64,000 bases of DNA from DASZHJ01 sp035581425 (GTDB taxonomy: Bacteria > Pseudomonadota > Alphaproteobacteria > ATCC43930 > CGMCC-115725): contig DATJVP010000114.1 in assembly GCA_035581425.1 (NCBI GenBank), forward strand, positions 15,311-79,310. Direction: 5' to 3'. Of this stretch, positions 1 to 9,074 are shown piece by piece. Numbering within the stretch: the stretch's first letter is position 1; the number at the start of each line of letters is the position of its first letter. Under the pieces are notes generated by a model. It did no database searches, was not told where the DNA came from, and saw only the letters and a list, made by a program, of their open reading frames with translations. The position numbers and the translations under genes were made by a program.

Positions 1-561
1 GGGCGCGAATGCGTGGGCTCACGACCGATCCGGCTCCTCGACGCGGAAGGTAACGAGGTTCCCGACGGCGAGCCGGGCGAGCTTTACTCCTGCAACGACT
101 ACACCTTCGACGGTTACTGGAAGCTGCCGGAGAAGACGAAGGAGGCGTTCCGCGGCGACTACTGCACCGTAGGCGATCTCGCGCGCCGGGACGAGGAGGG
201 CTACATCTATCTCGTCGACCGCAAGAGCAACATGATCATCTCCGGCGGCGAGAACGTTTATCCCTCGGAGGTCGAGGCCGTAATCGGCGCCCACCCGGCC
301 GTGAAGGACGTGGCGGTGATCGGCGTCGCCGACGCGAAATGGGGCGAGCGCGTTCACGCCGTCATCATTCTCAGGGAGGGCGTGGCCCCGGCACCCGACG
401 AGATCATCGACTGGTGCCGGAGCCGCATGGCCGGCCACAAACGGCCGCGCTCGGTCTCATTCCTCGCGGAGGAAGAGATGCCGCGAACCGCCACCGGGAA
501 GATTCTGCATCGCGCGCTCCGCCAACGGCTGGAGCGGGGCGAGGAGGGAGAGAAACGATGA
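1..561 (+). CDS. AMP-binding acid-CoA ligase, C-terminal part (5' truncated)
   Basis: C-terminal about 186 residues of an ANL-superfamily (acyl/aryl-CoA synthetase) enzyme; the frame is open to the left edge. Visible motifs are the hinge region VGDLARRDEEGYIYLVDRKS, then SGGENVYPSEVE, and near the end MPRTATGKILHRALR with the catalytic lysine of the GK motif. The enzyme would activate a carboxylic acid to its CoA thioester through an acyl-adenylate. The stop overlaps the start of the next gene by 4 bp (ATGA), so the two are probably co-translated, and the ThDP enzyme may act on the CoA ester made here. The substrate cannot be read from this fragment. Confidence 0.9.
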   Translation, partial: GRECVGSRPIRLLDAEGNEVPDGEPGELYSCNDYTFDGYWKLPEKTKEAFRGDYCTVGDLARRDEEGYIYLVDRKSNMIISGGENVYPSEVEAVIGAHPAVKDVAVIGVADAKWGERVHAVIILREGVAPAPDEIIDWCRSRMAGHKRPRSVSFLAEEEMPRTATGKILHRALRQRLERGEEGEKR

Positions 562-2306
562 CACGCGCCGCAAGCAAGCCGGTCGATCTCAACGCCGACG
601 AGCGGTCCTGCGCTGCCTGGATCGCAAAGTTTCTGAAGGCTCGCGGCATCGACCGCATCTTCGGACTGCAAGGCGGGCATATCCAGCCGATCTGGGATCA
701 CGTCGCGCGGCAGGGCATTCGTATCATCGACGTGCGCGACGAGGGCGCGGCAGTGCACATGGCTCACGCGCATGCGGAACTCGCGGGCGGCTTCGGCGTG
801 GCGATGGTGACGGCAGGGCCGGGCGTCACCAATACGGTGACCGCGATTGCAAACGCCTCGCTCGCGCGCGCGCCGGTTCTGCTGATCGGCGGCTGCACCT
901 CGCGTCCGCAAGCGAATATGGGACCGCTGCAGGACATTCCACATGTCGACATCCTCCGTCCCGTGACGCGCACCGCGCGGACCGCGCGGGTCGCGGATCA
1001 AGTTATCCGTGAGCTCGATGAGGCCGTCGCGCGCGCCATGGGCGATGCAGGCGAGCCCGGACCCGTCTACCTCGAAATCCCCACGGATGTGCTCCGGACG
1101 CACGTTCCGCCGCAGCTCGTACTCGCGGAGTGGATGCATGCGAAAGCGCCACGCCTTCTCCCGCCGGACCCAGCGATCGTTGCAGAGGCCGTCGAGGTCT
1201 TCTGGTCGGCCAAACGACCCCTCGTCATCAGCGGACGCGGCGCGCGCGGGTCGAGCGAGGCGCTGGTGCGGTTCCTCGACGCAAGCGGCGCGCTCCATCT
1301 CGACACGCAGGAGAGCCGCGGCCTAGTGCCCGCGGATCATCCCGCAAACGCCGCCGCCGTCCGCGCCGCCGCGATGGCCGAGGCGGATGTGGTGCTGCTG
1401 ATCGGGCGGAAGCTCGACTATCAGGTCGGCTACGGCTCGCCGGCGGTGTTTCCGAACGCGCGCTTCATCCGCCTTGCGGATTCCGCAGGCGAGCTCATCG
1501 ACAATCGCCGGGGACAGCCGGAATTGCTGGCCTCGCCGCATCTCGCCCTCGCGGCGATGGTCGAGACCGCGGGAAACCGGGAGCGCGGCCTCGACAGGAG
1601 CTGGGTCGCGGGATTACAGCGCCGGCATCGCGACCGGATTGCCGCGAGCGCCGAGGCGAAAGACAAACCGACGATGGGTGCCGACGGCAAGATCCATCCG
1701 CGCGTGATCTTCGATGCGATCGCCGAGATCGCCGATCCCAACTATGTCGCGATCGCCGACGGTGGCGATCTCCTGAGCTTTGCGCGGACCGGCCTTACCG
1801 CGCGGACTTACATGGATGCCGGCGCCTTCGGCTGTCTCGGGGTCGGCGTGCCCTTCGCGGTCGCAGCCGCACTCGCGCTGCCGGATCGGCAGGTGATCTC
1901 CGTCAACGGCGACGGCGCTTTCGGCATCAACGCGATGGAAGTGGATACCGCCGTTCGCCACGGCGCCAAGGCCGTCTTCATTGTCTCCAACAATGCCGCC
2001 TGGAACATCGAGCGGCTCGACCAGGAGATGAATTATGGCGGCCGTGTAGTCGGGACGACCTTGCGCCACTCCGACTATGCCGCGATGGCGCGCGCACTGG
2101 GTGCGCATGGCGAGCGGGTCGAGCGTGCCGCCGACCTCCCGGATGCGCTCCGCCGGGCGCTCGCGAAGGCACCGGCCGTTGTCGACGTCGTGACCTCGCA
2201 GACGGTCCTCTCGTCCGACGCGCAAAAGGGGCTCGGTTTCGTGCCGGACTACCAGGCGCTCACCGCCTGGGACGAGGCGGAGCGGAAGCGACGCGAGCCG
2301 CGGTAA
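558..2306 (+). CDS. ThDP-dependent enzyme, acetolactate synthase / 2-hydroxyacyl-CoA lyase type
   Basis: 582-residue three-domain thiamine-diphosphate enzyme. The N-terminal PYR domain carries the cofactor-activating glutamate at residue 62 (VRDEGAAVHMAHAHAE); the C-terminal PP domain carries the Mg-ThDP motif starting at NGDGAFGINAMEVDTA and ending about 25 residues later in SNN. Length fits acetolactate synthase, oxalyl-CoA decarboxylase and 2-hydroxyacyl-CoA lyase families. There is no small regulatory IlvH subunit next to it, and it is translationally coupled (ATGA overlap) to a CoA ligase, so a CoA-ester lyase or decarboxylase is more likely than branched-chain amino-acid synthesis. The start at 558 was chosen because homology begins there; the frame is open further upstream but over the ligase gene. 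Confidence 0.85.
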   Translation: MTRAASKPVDLNADERSCAAWIAKFLKARGIDRIFGLQGGHIQPIWDHVARQGIRIIDVRDEGAAVHMAHAHAELAGGFGVAMVTAGPGVTNTVTAIANASLARAPVLLIGGCTSRPQANMGPLQDIPHVDILRPVTRTARTARVADQVIRELDEAVARAMGDAGEPGPVYLEIPTDVLRTHVPPQLVLAEWMHAKAPRLLPPDPAIVAEAVEVFWSAKRPLVISGRGARGSSEALVRFLDASGALHLDTQESRGLVPADHPANAAAVRAAAMAEADVVLLIGRKLDYQVGYGSPAVFPNARFIRLADSAGELIDNRRGQPELLASPHLALAAMVETAGNRERGLDRSWVAGLQRRHRDRIAASAEAKDKPTMGADGKIHPRVIFDAIAEIADPNYVAIADGGDLLSFARTGLTARTYMDAGAFGCLGVGVPFAVAAALALPDRQVISVNGDGAFGINAMEVDTAVRHGAKAVFIVSNNAAWNIERLDQEMNYGGRVVGTTLRHSDYAAMARALGAHGERVERAADLPDALRRALAKAPAVVDVVTSQTVLSSDAQKGLGFVPDYQALTAWDEAERKRREPR

Positions 2307-2407
2307 AACCGCGGAGTATTGACCGTGGCCCGAATGTCGCAGGACAACCAGCGGCAGTCCGTGCCATTGTTCACCCCTGCGGATTCACCTCGGAGGAGAA
2401 AACGGCA

Positions 2408-2818
2408 ATGCGGTTTCTCACTCTAACAGTACTCTCCGTGGCGAGTGTCGCCGTGGCCGCGACGAATGGGCACTCGCAGCAGCCGCCGGGATTCAGCTTC
2501 CACTACATCGATGCCGAGCGGGCCGCGGGGCAAAAGCTCTTCAACGATCATTGCGCCTCGTGCCACGCCTCGACGAGGCAGGCGTTCGGGCCGAGCCTCA
2601 ACGGGGTGGTTGGGCGGAAAGCGGGATCGGTCGCGGGCTGGCCCTATTCCGACGCGCTCAAGGGTTCCGGCGTGGTCTGGACGGAGGAGAATCTCCTGAA
2701 GTGGCTCGCGGACCCCGCGACCTTCGTTCCCCACGCGCTCATGCCGCACGTGGCATTCAGCGATCCCGCAGAGCGCGTCTATGTCGTCGAGTACCTCAAG
2801 AGCCTGAAGGCTCGTTGA
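2408..2818 (+). CDS. secreted class I cytochrome c
   Basis: 136 residues. An N-terminal signal peptide (hydrophobic stretch LTLTVLSVASVAVAAT) exports it to the periplasm; one haem-c site CASCH lies near residue 57 and the distal Met ligand is probably in ALMPHVAF near the C-terminus. Layout matches small soluble c-type cytochromes (c2/c550-like) that carry electrons between periplasmic dehydrogenases and oxidases. A GGAGG ribosome site lies about 11 bp upstream of the ATG. About 100 bp separate it from the ThDP gene, so co-transcription is possible but not certain. It converges with kdpE. Confidence 0.88.
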   Translation: MRFLTLTVLSVASVAVAATNGHSQQPPGFSFHYIDAERAAGQKLFNDHCASCHASTRQAFGPSLNGVVGRKAGSVAGWPYSDALKGSGVVWTEENLLKWLADPATFVPHALMPHVAFSDPAERVYVVEYLKSLKAR

Positions 2819-2854
2819 GAGTCAGGCGCGCGGCTAGACAGGGGGACGACAGAT

Positions 2855-3547
2855 CTAATCGCCTTCCTTCAGCCGGTATCCGACCCCGGTCTCCGTGAGG
2901 AGATAGCGGGGACGCGTCGGGTCCTCCTCGAGCTTCTCGCGCAGCGTCCGCACGTAGACGCGGAGATACTGCACGTCCTCGGTATGGGCGGGACCCCAGA
3001 CCTCGCGTAGGATGAATTGATGGGTCAGCACTTTGCCCGCATGCATGACCAGGAGACGCAGCAGGTCGTACTCGCGGGCAGAGAGCTTCACTTCGTTCCC
3101 CTTGAGCGTGACCACGCGTCGCACCAGATCCACCGCGAGGTCGCCGCAGCGGAAGATCGGCGCCTCGCCCTGTTCCTGGAGACGGTGGCGAAGAGCCGTC
3201 CGCACACGCGCGACGAGTTCGTCCATGCCGAAGGGTTTCGTCACGTAGTCGTCGGCACCGAGGTCGAGCGCCGCGACCTTACCCTTTTCGTCGGCGCGCA
3301 CGGAGAGCACGATCACCGGCACCAGCGAGGTCCGCCGGATTTGCTGCAGTACTTCGAGTCCGTCGATGTCGGGCAGGCCGAGATCGAGGACCAGCAGGTC
3401 GGGCTTCTCGCGCGTGGCGCTCTCGATCCCGGCCCGCGCGGTCTCCGCCTCCAGTACCTCGTAGCCCTGTTCGCCGAGGCCCGTGCGCAGAAAGCGGCGG
3501 ATCGCCGCCTCGTCGTCGACGACGAGAATTCGCGGCCGCTTGGTCAT
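2855..3547 (-). CDS. kdpE: KdpE response regulator of K+ transport
   Basis: 230 residues, OmpR/PhoB class. Receiver domain at 1-115 with the acidic pair DDE (residues 11-13), phospho-acceptor Asp55 (LVLDLGLPD) and the conserved Lys in TKPFG; C-terminal winged-helix domain with KLSAREYDLLRLLVMHAGK and the terminal wing around TETGVGYRLKEGD. It is phosphorylated by KdpD and activates the kdp operon under K+ limitation or osmotic upshift. The start overlaps the kdpD stop by 4 bp. OmpR-family regulators bind direct repeats one helical turn apart; such repeats (TTTATG units 11 bp apart) occur upstream of this operon and in the adjacent island. Confidence 0.97.
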   Translation of the reverse strand: MTKRPRILVVDDEAAIRRFLRTGLGEQGYEVLEAETARAGIESATREKPDLLVLDLGLPDIDGLEVLQQIRRTSLVPVIVLSVRADEKGKVAALDLGADDYVTKPFGMDELVARVRTALRHRLQEQGEAPIFRCGDLAVDLVRRVVTLKGNEVKLSAREYDLLRLLVMHAGKVLTHQFILREVWGPAHTEDVQYLRVYVRTLREKLEEDPTRPRYLLTETGVGYRLKEGD

Positions 3548-6252
3548 CGCGGCGTCTCCAGCGCGGTCGCGGCTACCGGGGCGACCGGTAGCTCAATGGT
3601 GAAGCGTGCGCCCGAGCGGTCGCCTCGGTTAGCGGCGCTGACTCTCCCGCCCATGCCTTCGACGAATCCGCGGCAGATCGCAAGACCGAGCCCGGTGCCG
3701 GCTGGGCGCGAGTCTCCTGCATGGGCGCGGTGGAATTTGTCGAAGATGCGCTCGATCTGATCCGGCGGGATACCTTCGCCCTCGTCCTCGACCGCGACAG
3801 CCACGCGCTCGCCCTCGCGGTGCGCAGCGATCCGTATCGATGAGCCCTTGGGGGCGTATTTGCCGGCATTGTCGAGGAGATTGAAGAGCGCCTGCTCTAG
3901 GAGCGGCGGATCCGCCTCGAGCATCGGCAGGTCCGAGGGCAGGTCGACCTGGACCCGATGCTGCTCGAGGATGCGGGTCGCGCGGCGAAGCGCCGTCTCC
4001 ACGATCTCCCGGAGATCGACGGCCTCGCGATGGAACTGCAGCGTGCCGGACTCGATCCGGGTGATGTCCAGGAGATTGCCGACGAAGCGGTTGAGGCGCT
4101 CCGCTTCGTCTTGGATCGTCGCCATGAGCTCCTCGCGCGCGGGTTTGGGCGCGTCGGCGGCGATGCCGCGGAGCGTAGTCACGGAGCCGATGATCGAGGC
4201 AAGCGGCGTGCGCAGGTCGTGCGAGATCGAGGAGAGGAGGGTCGAGCGCAGCCGCTCGGTCGCGGCGAGGATACGCGCCTCGTCGATGTCCTCGGCGAGG
4301 TGGATGCGCTCGATCGCGACCGCGGCCTGATCGCTGAGCGCGTCGAGGAGGCGCCGTTCGTCCGGCGTCAGCAGCGGGCCGGGCCGGTCGCGGTCGATGC
4401 CGAGAACGCCGATGGCTCCGCGCTCGGTGCGCATGGGGAGAAAGAGCCGCTTCGCACCCGGCAGCGTGTCGGCGCCGCGGCCAGCAGGCCGGTTACGATC
4501 CCAGGCCCATTTGGCGGCGGCGATGTCGGCCTCGTCGAGCTCGTCCTCCGGCGGGTAGCCGGCGCGCACCGCGATGCGCTCGTGCTCCGGCAGCAGGACC
4601 ACCACGCGCACCTTCAGCATCGAGGCGATCTGGTAACAGGTCGCCCAGAGGAGATCGTCGAGATCGCCAATGCCCGCGACCTTGCGGCTAAAGGCGTAGA
4701 GCTCTGCGGTCGCCTTGGCGCGGTTCTGCGCGGTCATCGCTTGGCTGCGCGTGCGCGCGGTGAGATTGCTCGTCAACACCGCCACCACGCCGAAGAAGAG
4801 CAGCGCCATCACGTTCGCGGGATCGGCGATGGTGAAGGTGTAGATCGGCGGCAGGAAAAAGAAGTTGTATGCGAGCACCGAGAGCAAGGTCGCATAGAGC
4901 GACGGCCAGAGCCCGTAGGCAATCGCGCTGAAGAGAACCGCCGAGAGGAACACCATGGAGATGTTGGGGAGCACGACAAAGCAGTCGATCGCGATGGCGA
5001 TCCCCAACGCCGCCGCCACCGTCACGGTGCTCACGAGGTAGGGCAAGAAGTCGAAGCCCTCGCCCTCGGCGCGTGTCTCGATTGTCTTCTCCGGGACGGG
5101 CTCGCCCTCGCTCGCGACGATCTGCACGCCAATGTTCCCCGCCTGGCGCATAAGCTCGCGCGCAACCGACCCGTGCAGCAGCTCGAACCAGCGCGAGCGC
5201 GTGGATTTGCCGAGGATGATCTGCGTCACGTTGTTCGCCTTGGCGTAGGCGAGGGAGTCCTTGGCGGCGTCGTTGCCGGGAATGGTGATGGCCTCGGCGC
5301 CGAGCCGCTCGGCAAGCCGAAGCGTGTCGGCGATCCGGTCCCGCTCGACTTCGGAAAGGCGATGATGCCGCGGCGTCTCCACATAGAGCGCGGTCCATTT
5401 GGCCTTGAGCTGGTCGGCGATCCGTCTCCCCTGGCGTACCACCTGAGCCGAGAGCGGGCTCTCGTTGACGCAGACGAGAAGCCGGTCCGTGGCGGCCCAG
5501 GGCCCCGCGATCGCGTGAGCCTGCATGTAGGTCAGCATCTGCGCGTCGACGCGCTGTGCCGTGCGGCGAAGCGCAAGCTCGCGGAGTGCCGTCAGATTAC
5601 CCGGCGAAAAATAATGCCGGAGCGCCCGCTGCGCCTGGTCCTTGACGTAGACCTTGCCTTCGTTGAGGCGCTGGATCAGGTCCGCGGGCGTGAGGTCCAC
5701 GACCTCGATCTCGTCGGCGCGGTCGATGATGCCGTCCGGCACGGTCTCCCGCACGCGGATGCGAGTGATCTGCGCGACCACGTCGTTGAGGCTCTCGACA
5801 TGCTGGATGTTGAGGGTGGTGTAGACGTCGATCCCCGCTGCCAGCAGCTCCTCGACGTCAAGGTAGCGCTTGGGATGGCGGCTGCCGGGCGCGTTCGTGT
5901 GGGCGAGCTCGTCGACAAGAACGAGCCTCGGCGTGCGCGCGAGGATCGCGTCAATGTCCATCTCGTCGAGGATGCGCCCGCGGTACTCGATCTGGCGCCG
6001 CGGGATCGCCTCGAGGCCGCGCACGAGTTGCTCGGTCTCGAGCCGCCCATGCGTTTCCACCACGCCGATCACGACGTCGATGCCCTCGCGCTTGCGCGCA
6101 GCGGCCTCCTCCAGCATTTCGTAGGTCTTGCCGACTCCGGGCGCCGCGCCGAGGAAGATCTTGAGCTTGCCTCGCCGCTCCGCCTCCGCGGCCGCGAGCA
6201 GCGCATCCGGCGAGGGGCGATGGTCGAGCTTAGCCTGGTCCGAGTTGCTCAT
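3544..6252 (-). CDS. kdpD: KdpD sensor histidine kinase
   Basis: 902 residues, full length. Order: N-terminal KdpD ATP-binding domain (Walker A GAAPGVGKT at 35-43; LVLVDELAHTNAPGSRHPKR near 110-129), a universal-stress-protein-like domain (about 255-380), four transmembrane helices (about 405-500), a GAF-like region (about 520-655), phospho-acceptor His678 in SSISHDLRTPLAS, and the ATPase domain with NLLDNAGKYAPKG and GTGLGLAICRGF. It senses K+ limitation/turgor at the inner membrane and phosphorylates KdpE. It lies 57 bp behind kdpC and overlaps kdpE, so the sensor is part of the same transcription unit or a tight sub-operon. Confidence 0.98.
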   Translation of the reverse strand: MSNSDQAKLDHRPSPDALLAAAEAERRGKLKIFLGAAPGVGKTYEMLEEAAARKREGIDVVIGVVETHGRLETEQLVRGLEAIPRRQIEYRGRILDEMDIDAILARTPRLVLVDELAHTNAPGSRHPKRYLDVEELLAAGIDVYTTLNIQHVESLNDVVAQITRIRVRETVPDGIIDRADEIEVVDLTPADLIQRLNEGKVYVKDQAQRALRHYFSPGNLTALRELALRRTAQRVDAQMLTYMQAHAIAGPWAATDRLLVCVNESPLSAQVVRQGRRIADQLKAKWTALYVETPRHHRLSEVERDRIADTLRLAERLGAEAITIPGNDAAKDSLAYAKANNVTQIILGKSTRSRWFELLHGSVARELMRQAGNIGVQIVASEGEPVPEKTIETRAEGEGFDFLPYLVSTVTVAAALGIAIAIDCFVVLPNISMVFLSAVLFSAIAYGLWPSLYATLLSVLAYNFFFLPPIYTFTIADPANVMALLFFGVVAVLTSNLTARTRSQAMTAQNRAKATAELYAFSRKVAGIGDLDDLLWATCYQIASMLKVRVVVLLPEHERIAVRAGYPPEDELDEADIAAAKWAWDRNRPAGRGADTLPGAKRLFLPMRTERGAIGVLGIDRDRPGPLLTPDERRLLDALSDQAAVAIERIHLAEDIDEARILAATERLRSTLLSSISHDLRTPLASIIGSVTTLRGIAADAPKPAREELMATIQDEAERLNRFVGNLLDITRIESGTLQFHREAVDLREIVETALRRATRILEQHRVQVDLPSDLPMLEADPPLLEQALFNLLDNAGKYAPKGSSIRIAAHREGERVAVAVEDEGEGIPPDQIERIFDKFHRAHAGDSRPAGTGLGLAICRGFVEGMGGRVSAANRGDRSGARFTIELPVAPVAATALETPR

Positions 6253-6309
6253 GGGCGGCCGATCTTACCATGCCGGCCGCCCTTCATGTATCGCAAGCGC
6301 CCTCGACAC

Positions 6310-6906
6310 CTATTTGAGGGCGTCGAGCGCGAGGTTGAGCTCGAGCACGTTGACGTGCGGTTCGCCGACGATGCCGAAGAGGCGGCCTTCGATGTGATCC
6401 GTGACGAGCTGGCGCACCTTATCCTCCGGCAGGTTGCGCGCCTTGGCGACGCGCGGGACCTGGAAGAGCGCGCCGGCGGGCGTGATGTCGGGATCGAGGC
6501 CGCTCGCGGAAGTCGTCACGAGATCGACCGGGATCTGCGCGCTGTTCTCGGCCTTGAGCTTCGCCGCATCCTCCTTGACGCGGTCGACGAGCGCCTGGTT
6601 CGTGGGGCCGAGGTTCGAGCCCACGGAGTTGTCGGCGGCATACGGCACCGGGACCGTCTTGTTGGGGTCCTTGGGATCGGGCTCGGTTGTCGCGGAGGGG
6701 CGGCCATGGAAATACTTGTCGTCCGCGAAGTTCTGCCCGATGAGATGCGAACCGATCACCTTGCCGTCTTTGACGATGAGGCTGCCATGCGCCTGGTCCG
6801 GGAAGACGGTCTCGGCGATACCGGTCATCGCGAGCGGATAGGCCAAGCCCGTCAGTGCGGTCATGACGACGATCATGGCGATGGCGGGGCGGATTTGCTT
6901 GAGCAT
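6310..6906 (-). CDS. kdpC: KdpC subunit of K+-transporting ATPase
   Basis: 198 residues, usual KdpC length. One N-terminal membrane anchor (AIAMIVVMTALTGLAYPLAM) followed by a periplasmic domain with the family blocks GSHLIGQNF, YFHGRPSAT, VTTSASGLDPDITPA and an LFGIVGEP segment near the end. KdpC assembles with KdpA, KdpB and KdpF and is thought to raise K+ affinity of the complex. It follows kdpB by 13 bp. Confidence 0.97.
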   Translation of the reverse strand: MLKQIRPAIAMIVVMTALTGLAYPLAMTGIAETVFPDQAHGSLIVKDGKVIGSHLIGQNFADDKYFHGRPSATTEPDPKDPNKTVPVPYAADNSVGSNLGPTNQALVDRVKEDAAKLKAENSAQIPVDLVTTSASGLDPDITPAGALFQVPRVAKARNLPEDKVRQLVTDHIEGRLFGIVGEPHVNVLELNLALDALK

Positions 6907-6919
6907 GGACGGTACTCCC

Positions 6920-9043
6920 TTAGGCGAGACCGATCGCCGAGACGATCATGTCGATCGCCTTGATGCCGACGAAGGGGACGATGATGCCGCCGATCCCGTA
7001 GATCAGCAGGTTGCGCCGCAGCATGCTCGCCGCACCCGCGGGCCGATAAGTGACGCCTTTGAGGGCGAGCGGAATGAGCGCGATGATGATGAGTGCATTG
7101 AAGATGATCGCGGAGAGGATCGCGCTCTGCGGTGTCGCAAGGCGCATGATGTTCAGCACCTGGAGCTGCGGATAGAAGGCCACGAACATTGCGGGGATGA
7201 TCGCAAAGTACTTTGCGACGTCGTTCGCGATCGAGAAGGTCGTGAGCGCGCCGCGGGTCATCAGGAGCTGCTTGCCGATCTCCACGATCTCGATGAGCTT
7301 GGTCGGGTCGCTGTCGAGGTCGACCATGTTGCCGGCCTCGCGCGCGGCCATCGTGCCAGTGTTCATGGCGACGCCCACATCGGCCTGCGCGAGCGCCGGC
7401 GCATCGTTGGTGCCATCGCCGCACATGGCCACGAGCTTGCCCTTGCCTTGCTCGTCGCGGATGAGACGGAGCTTGTCCTCGGGCGTCGCTTGCGCGAGGA
7501 AGTCGTCGACGCCGGACTCGGCTGCGATCGCCGCGGCCGTCAAGGGATTGTCGCCGGTGATCATGACCGTGCGGATGCCCATCTGGCGCAGCTCGGCGAA
7601 GCGTTCGCGGATCCCGCCCTTGACGATGTCCTTGAGGTGAATGATCCCGAGGAGACGGTCGTCCCTGGCGACCGCGAGCGGCGTCCCGCCGGCCTTGGAG
7701 ATGCGCTCGACCACCTGCTCAAGCTGGGGCGGAGCGGGCATCCGCGGATTCTGCGTGCGGGCGCGGACGTGGCCGAGGATCGCATCGACCGCGCCCTTGC
7801 GAATGACGTGGCCGTCGATGTCGACGCCGCTCATGCGGGTCTGCGCCGAAAACGGGATGAACCTGGCATTGGTCCCGGCCATCTCGCGCCCGCGGAGCCT
7901 GTATTTCTCCTTCGCGAGCACGACGATCGAACGGCCTTCAGGCGTCTCGTCGCTGAGCGAAGAGAGCTGCGCCGCATCCGCGAGCTCGGCCTCGGTAACG
8001 CCGGGGAGCGGGATGAACTCGCTCGCGACTCGGTTTCCGAGCGTGATGGTGCCGGTCTTGTCGAGCAAGAGCGTGTCGACGTCGCCCGCGGCCTCGACCG
8101 CGCGGCCGGACATCGCGAGCACGTTGAACCGCACGAGGCGGTCCATGCCGGCAATGCCGATCGCGGAAAGGAGCGCGCCGATGGTGGTTGGTATCAGCGT
8201 CACGAAGAGCGCGATCAGCACCACGACCGACACCGCGCCCCCGGCATAGCTCGCGAAGCTCGGGATGGTCACGGTCGCAAAGACGAAGATCAGCGTCATG
8301 CCCGCGAGCAGGATGTTGAGGGCGATCTCGTTCGGCGTCTTCTGCCTGACTGCGCCCTCGACCAGAGCGATCATGCGGTCGAGGAAGGTGTGGCCCTGCG
8401 CCGAGGTGATACGCACGACGATCCAATCGGAGATGACACGCGTGCCGCCGGTAACGGCCGAGCGGTCGCCGCCGCTCTCGCGGATGACAGGCGCGGACTC
8501 ACCGGTAATCGCGGACTCGTCGACGGAGGCAATGCCCTCGACCACGTCGCCGTCGCTGGGGATCGTGTCGCCCTGCTCCACGAGGGCGAGGTCTCCGGGC
8601 TTCAGGCTGGCCGCGCCGACGTGCTCATAGCGCGTCCTATCCTTGCCAAAGATGCGCTTCGCCTTGGTCTCGGTGCGGGTGCGGCGGAGCGTGTCGGCCT
8701 GGGCCTTGCCGCGGCCCTCGGCGACGGCCTCCGCGAAGTTCGCGAAGAGCACTGTGAACCAGAGCCACGCCGCGATCTGGCCGGAAAAGACCGGGCTGGT
8801 GCCCACGACGGTGCCGGCACCGACGATGAGGTCGCGGACGAAGAAGATCGTCGTCAGCACCGAGACGATCTCCACCACGAACATGACGGGGTTTTTCGCG
8901 AGGGTCCGCGGATCGAGCTTGCGGAAGGACGCCCAGATCGCCGGCACGATCAACGATTTCTCGAAGAGCGACAGCGGCTGCACCTGGCGCTTGAAGAGGC
9001 CAGTGTGCGGCGAGCCGCCGACGGTGGGAGAGGATTGGGTCAT
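6920..9043 (-). CDS. kdpB: KdpB ATP-binding P-type ATPase subunit
   Basis: 707 residues. Class IA P-type ATPase: actuator loop ITGESAPV near 179-186, phosphorylated Asp328 in DKTGT, hinge CGDGTNDAPALAQADVG, and the family-specific NMVDLDSDPTKLIEIV. It hydrolyses ATP to drive K+ uptake through KdpA. The start at 9043 (MTQSSPTV) was chosen over an upstream in-frame ATG because an AAGGGA ribosome site precedes it and homology begins nearby; the longer form would run into the end of kdpA. Confidence 0.97.
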   Translation of the reverse strand: MTQSSPTVGGSPHTGLFKRQVQPLSLFEKSLIVPAIWASFRKLDPRTLAKNPVMFVVEIVSVLTTIFFVRDLIVGAGTVVGTSPVFSGQIAAWLWFTVLFANFAEAVAEGRGKAQADTLRRTRTETKAKRIFGKDRTRYEHVGAASLKPGDLALVEQGDTIPSDGDVVEGIASVDESAITGESAPVIRESGGDRSAVTGGTRVISDWIVVRITSAQGHTFLDRMIALVEGAVRQKTPNEIALNILLAGMTLIFVFATVTIPSFASYAGGAVSVVVLIALFVTLIPTTIGALLSAIGIAGMDRLVRFNVLAMSGRAVEAAGDVDTLLLDKTGTITLGNRVASEFIPLPGVTEAELADAAQLSSLSDETPEGRSIVVLAKEKYRLRGREMAGTNARFIPFSAQTRMSGVDIDGHVIRKGAVDAILGHVRARTQNPRMPAPPQLEQVVERISKAGGTPLAVARDDRLLGIIHLKDIVKGGIRERFAELRQMGIRTVMITGDNPLTAAAIAAESGVDDFLAQATPEDKLRLIRDEQGKGKLVAMCGDGTNDAPALAQADVGVAMNTGTMAAREAGNMVDLDSDPTKLIEIVEIGKQLLMTRGALTTFSIANDVAKYFAIIPAMFVAFYPQLQVLNIMRLATPQSAILSAIIFNALIIIALIPLALKGVTYRPAGAASMLRRNLLIYGIGGIIVPFVGIKAIDMIVSAIGLA

Positions 9044-9074
9044 GGGAGTATGTCCCTTGGAAAGTTGATCGGTC

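Noticed and set aside
3958..6963. 1001-codon open frame antisense to kdpD/kdpC
   Set aside because: Runs opposite a full-length, motif-complete KdpD and has the low-complexity Arg/Asp/His-rich look of a GC-rich shadow frame.
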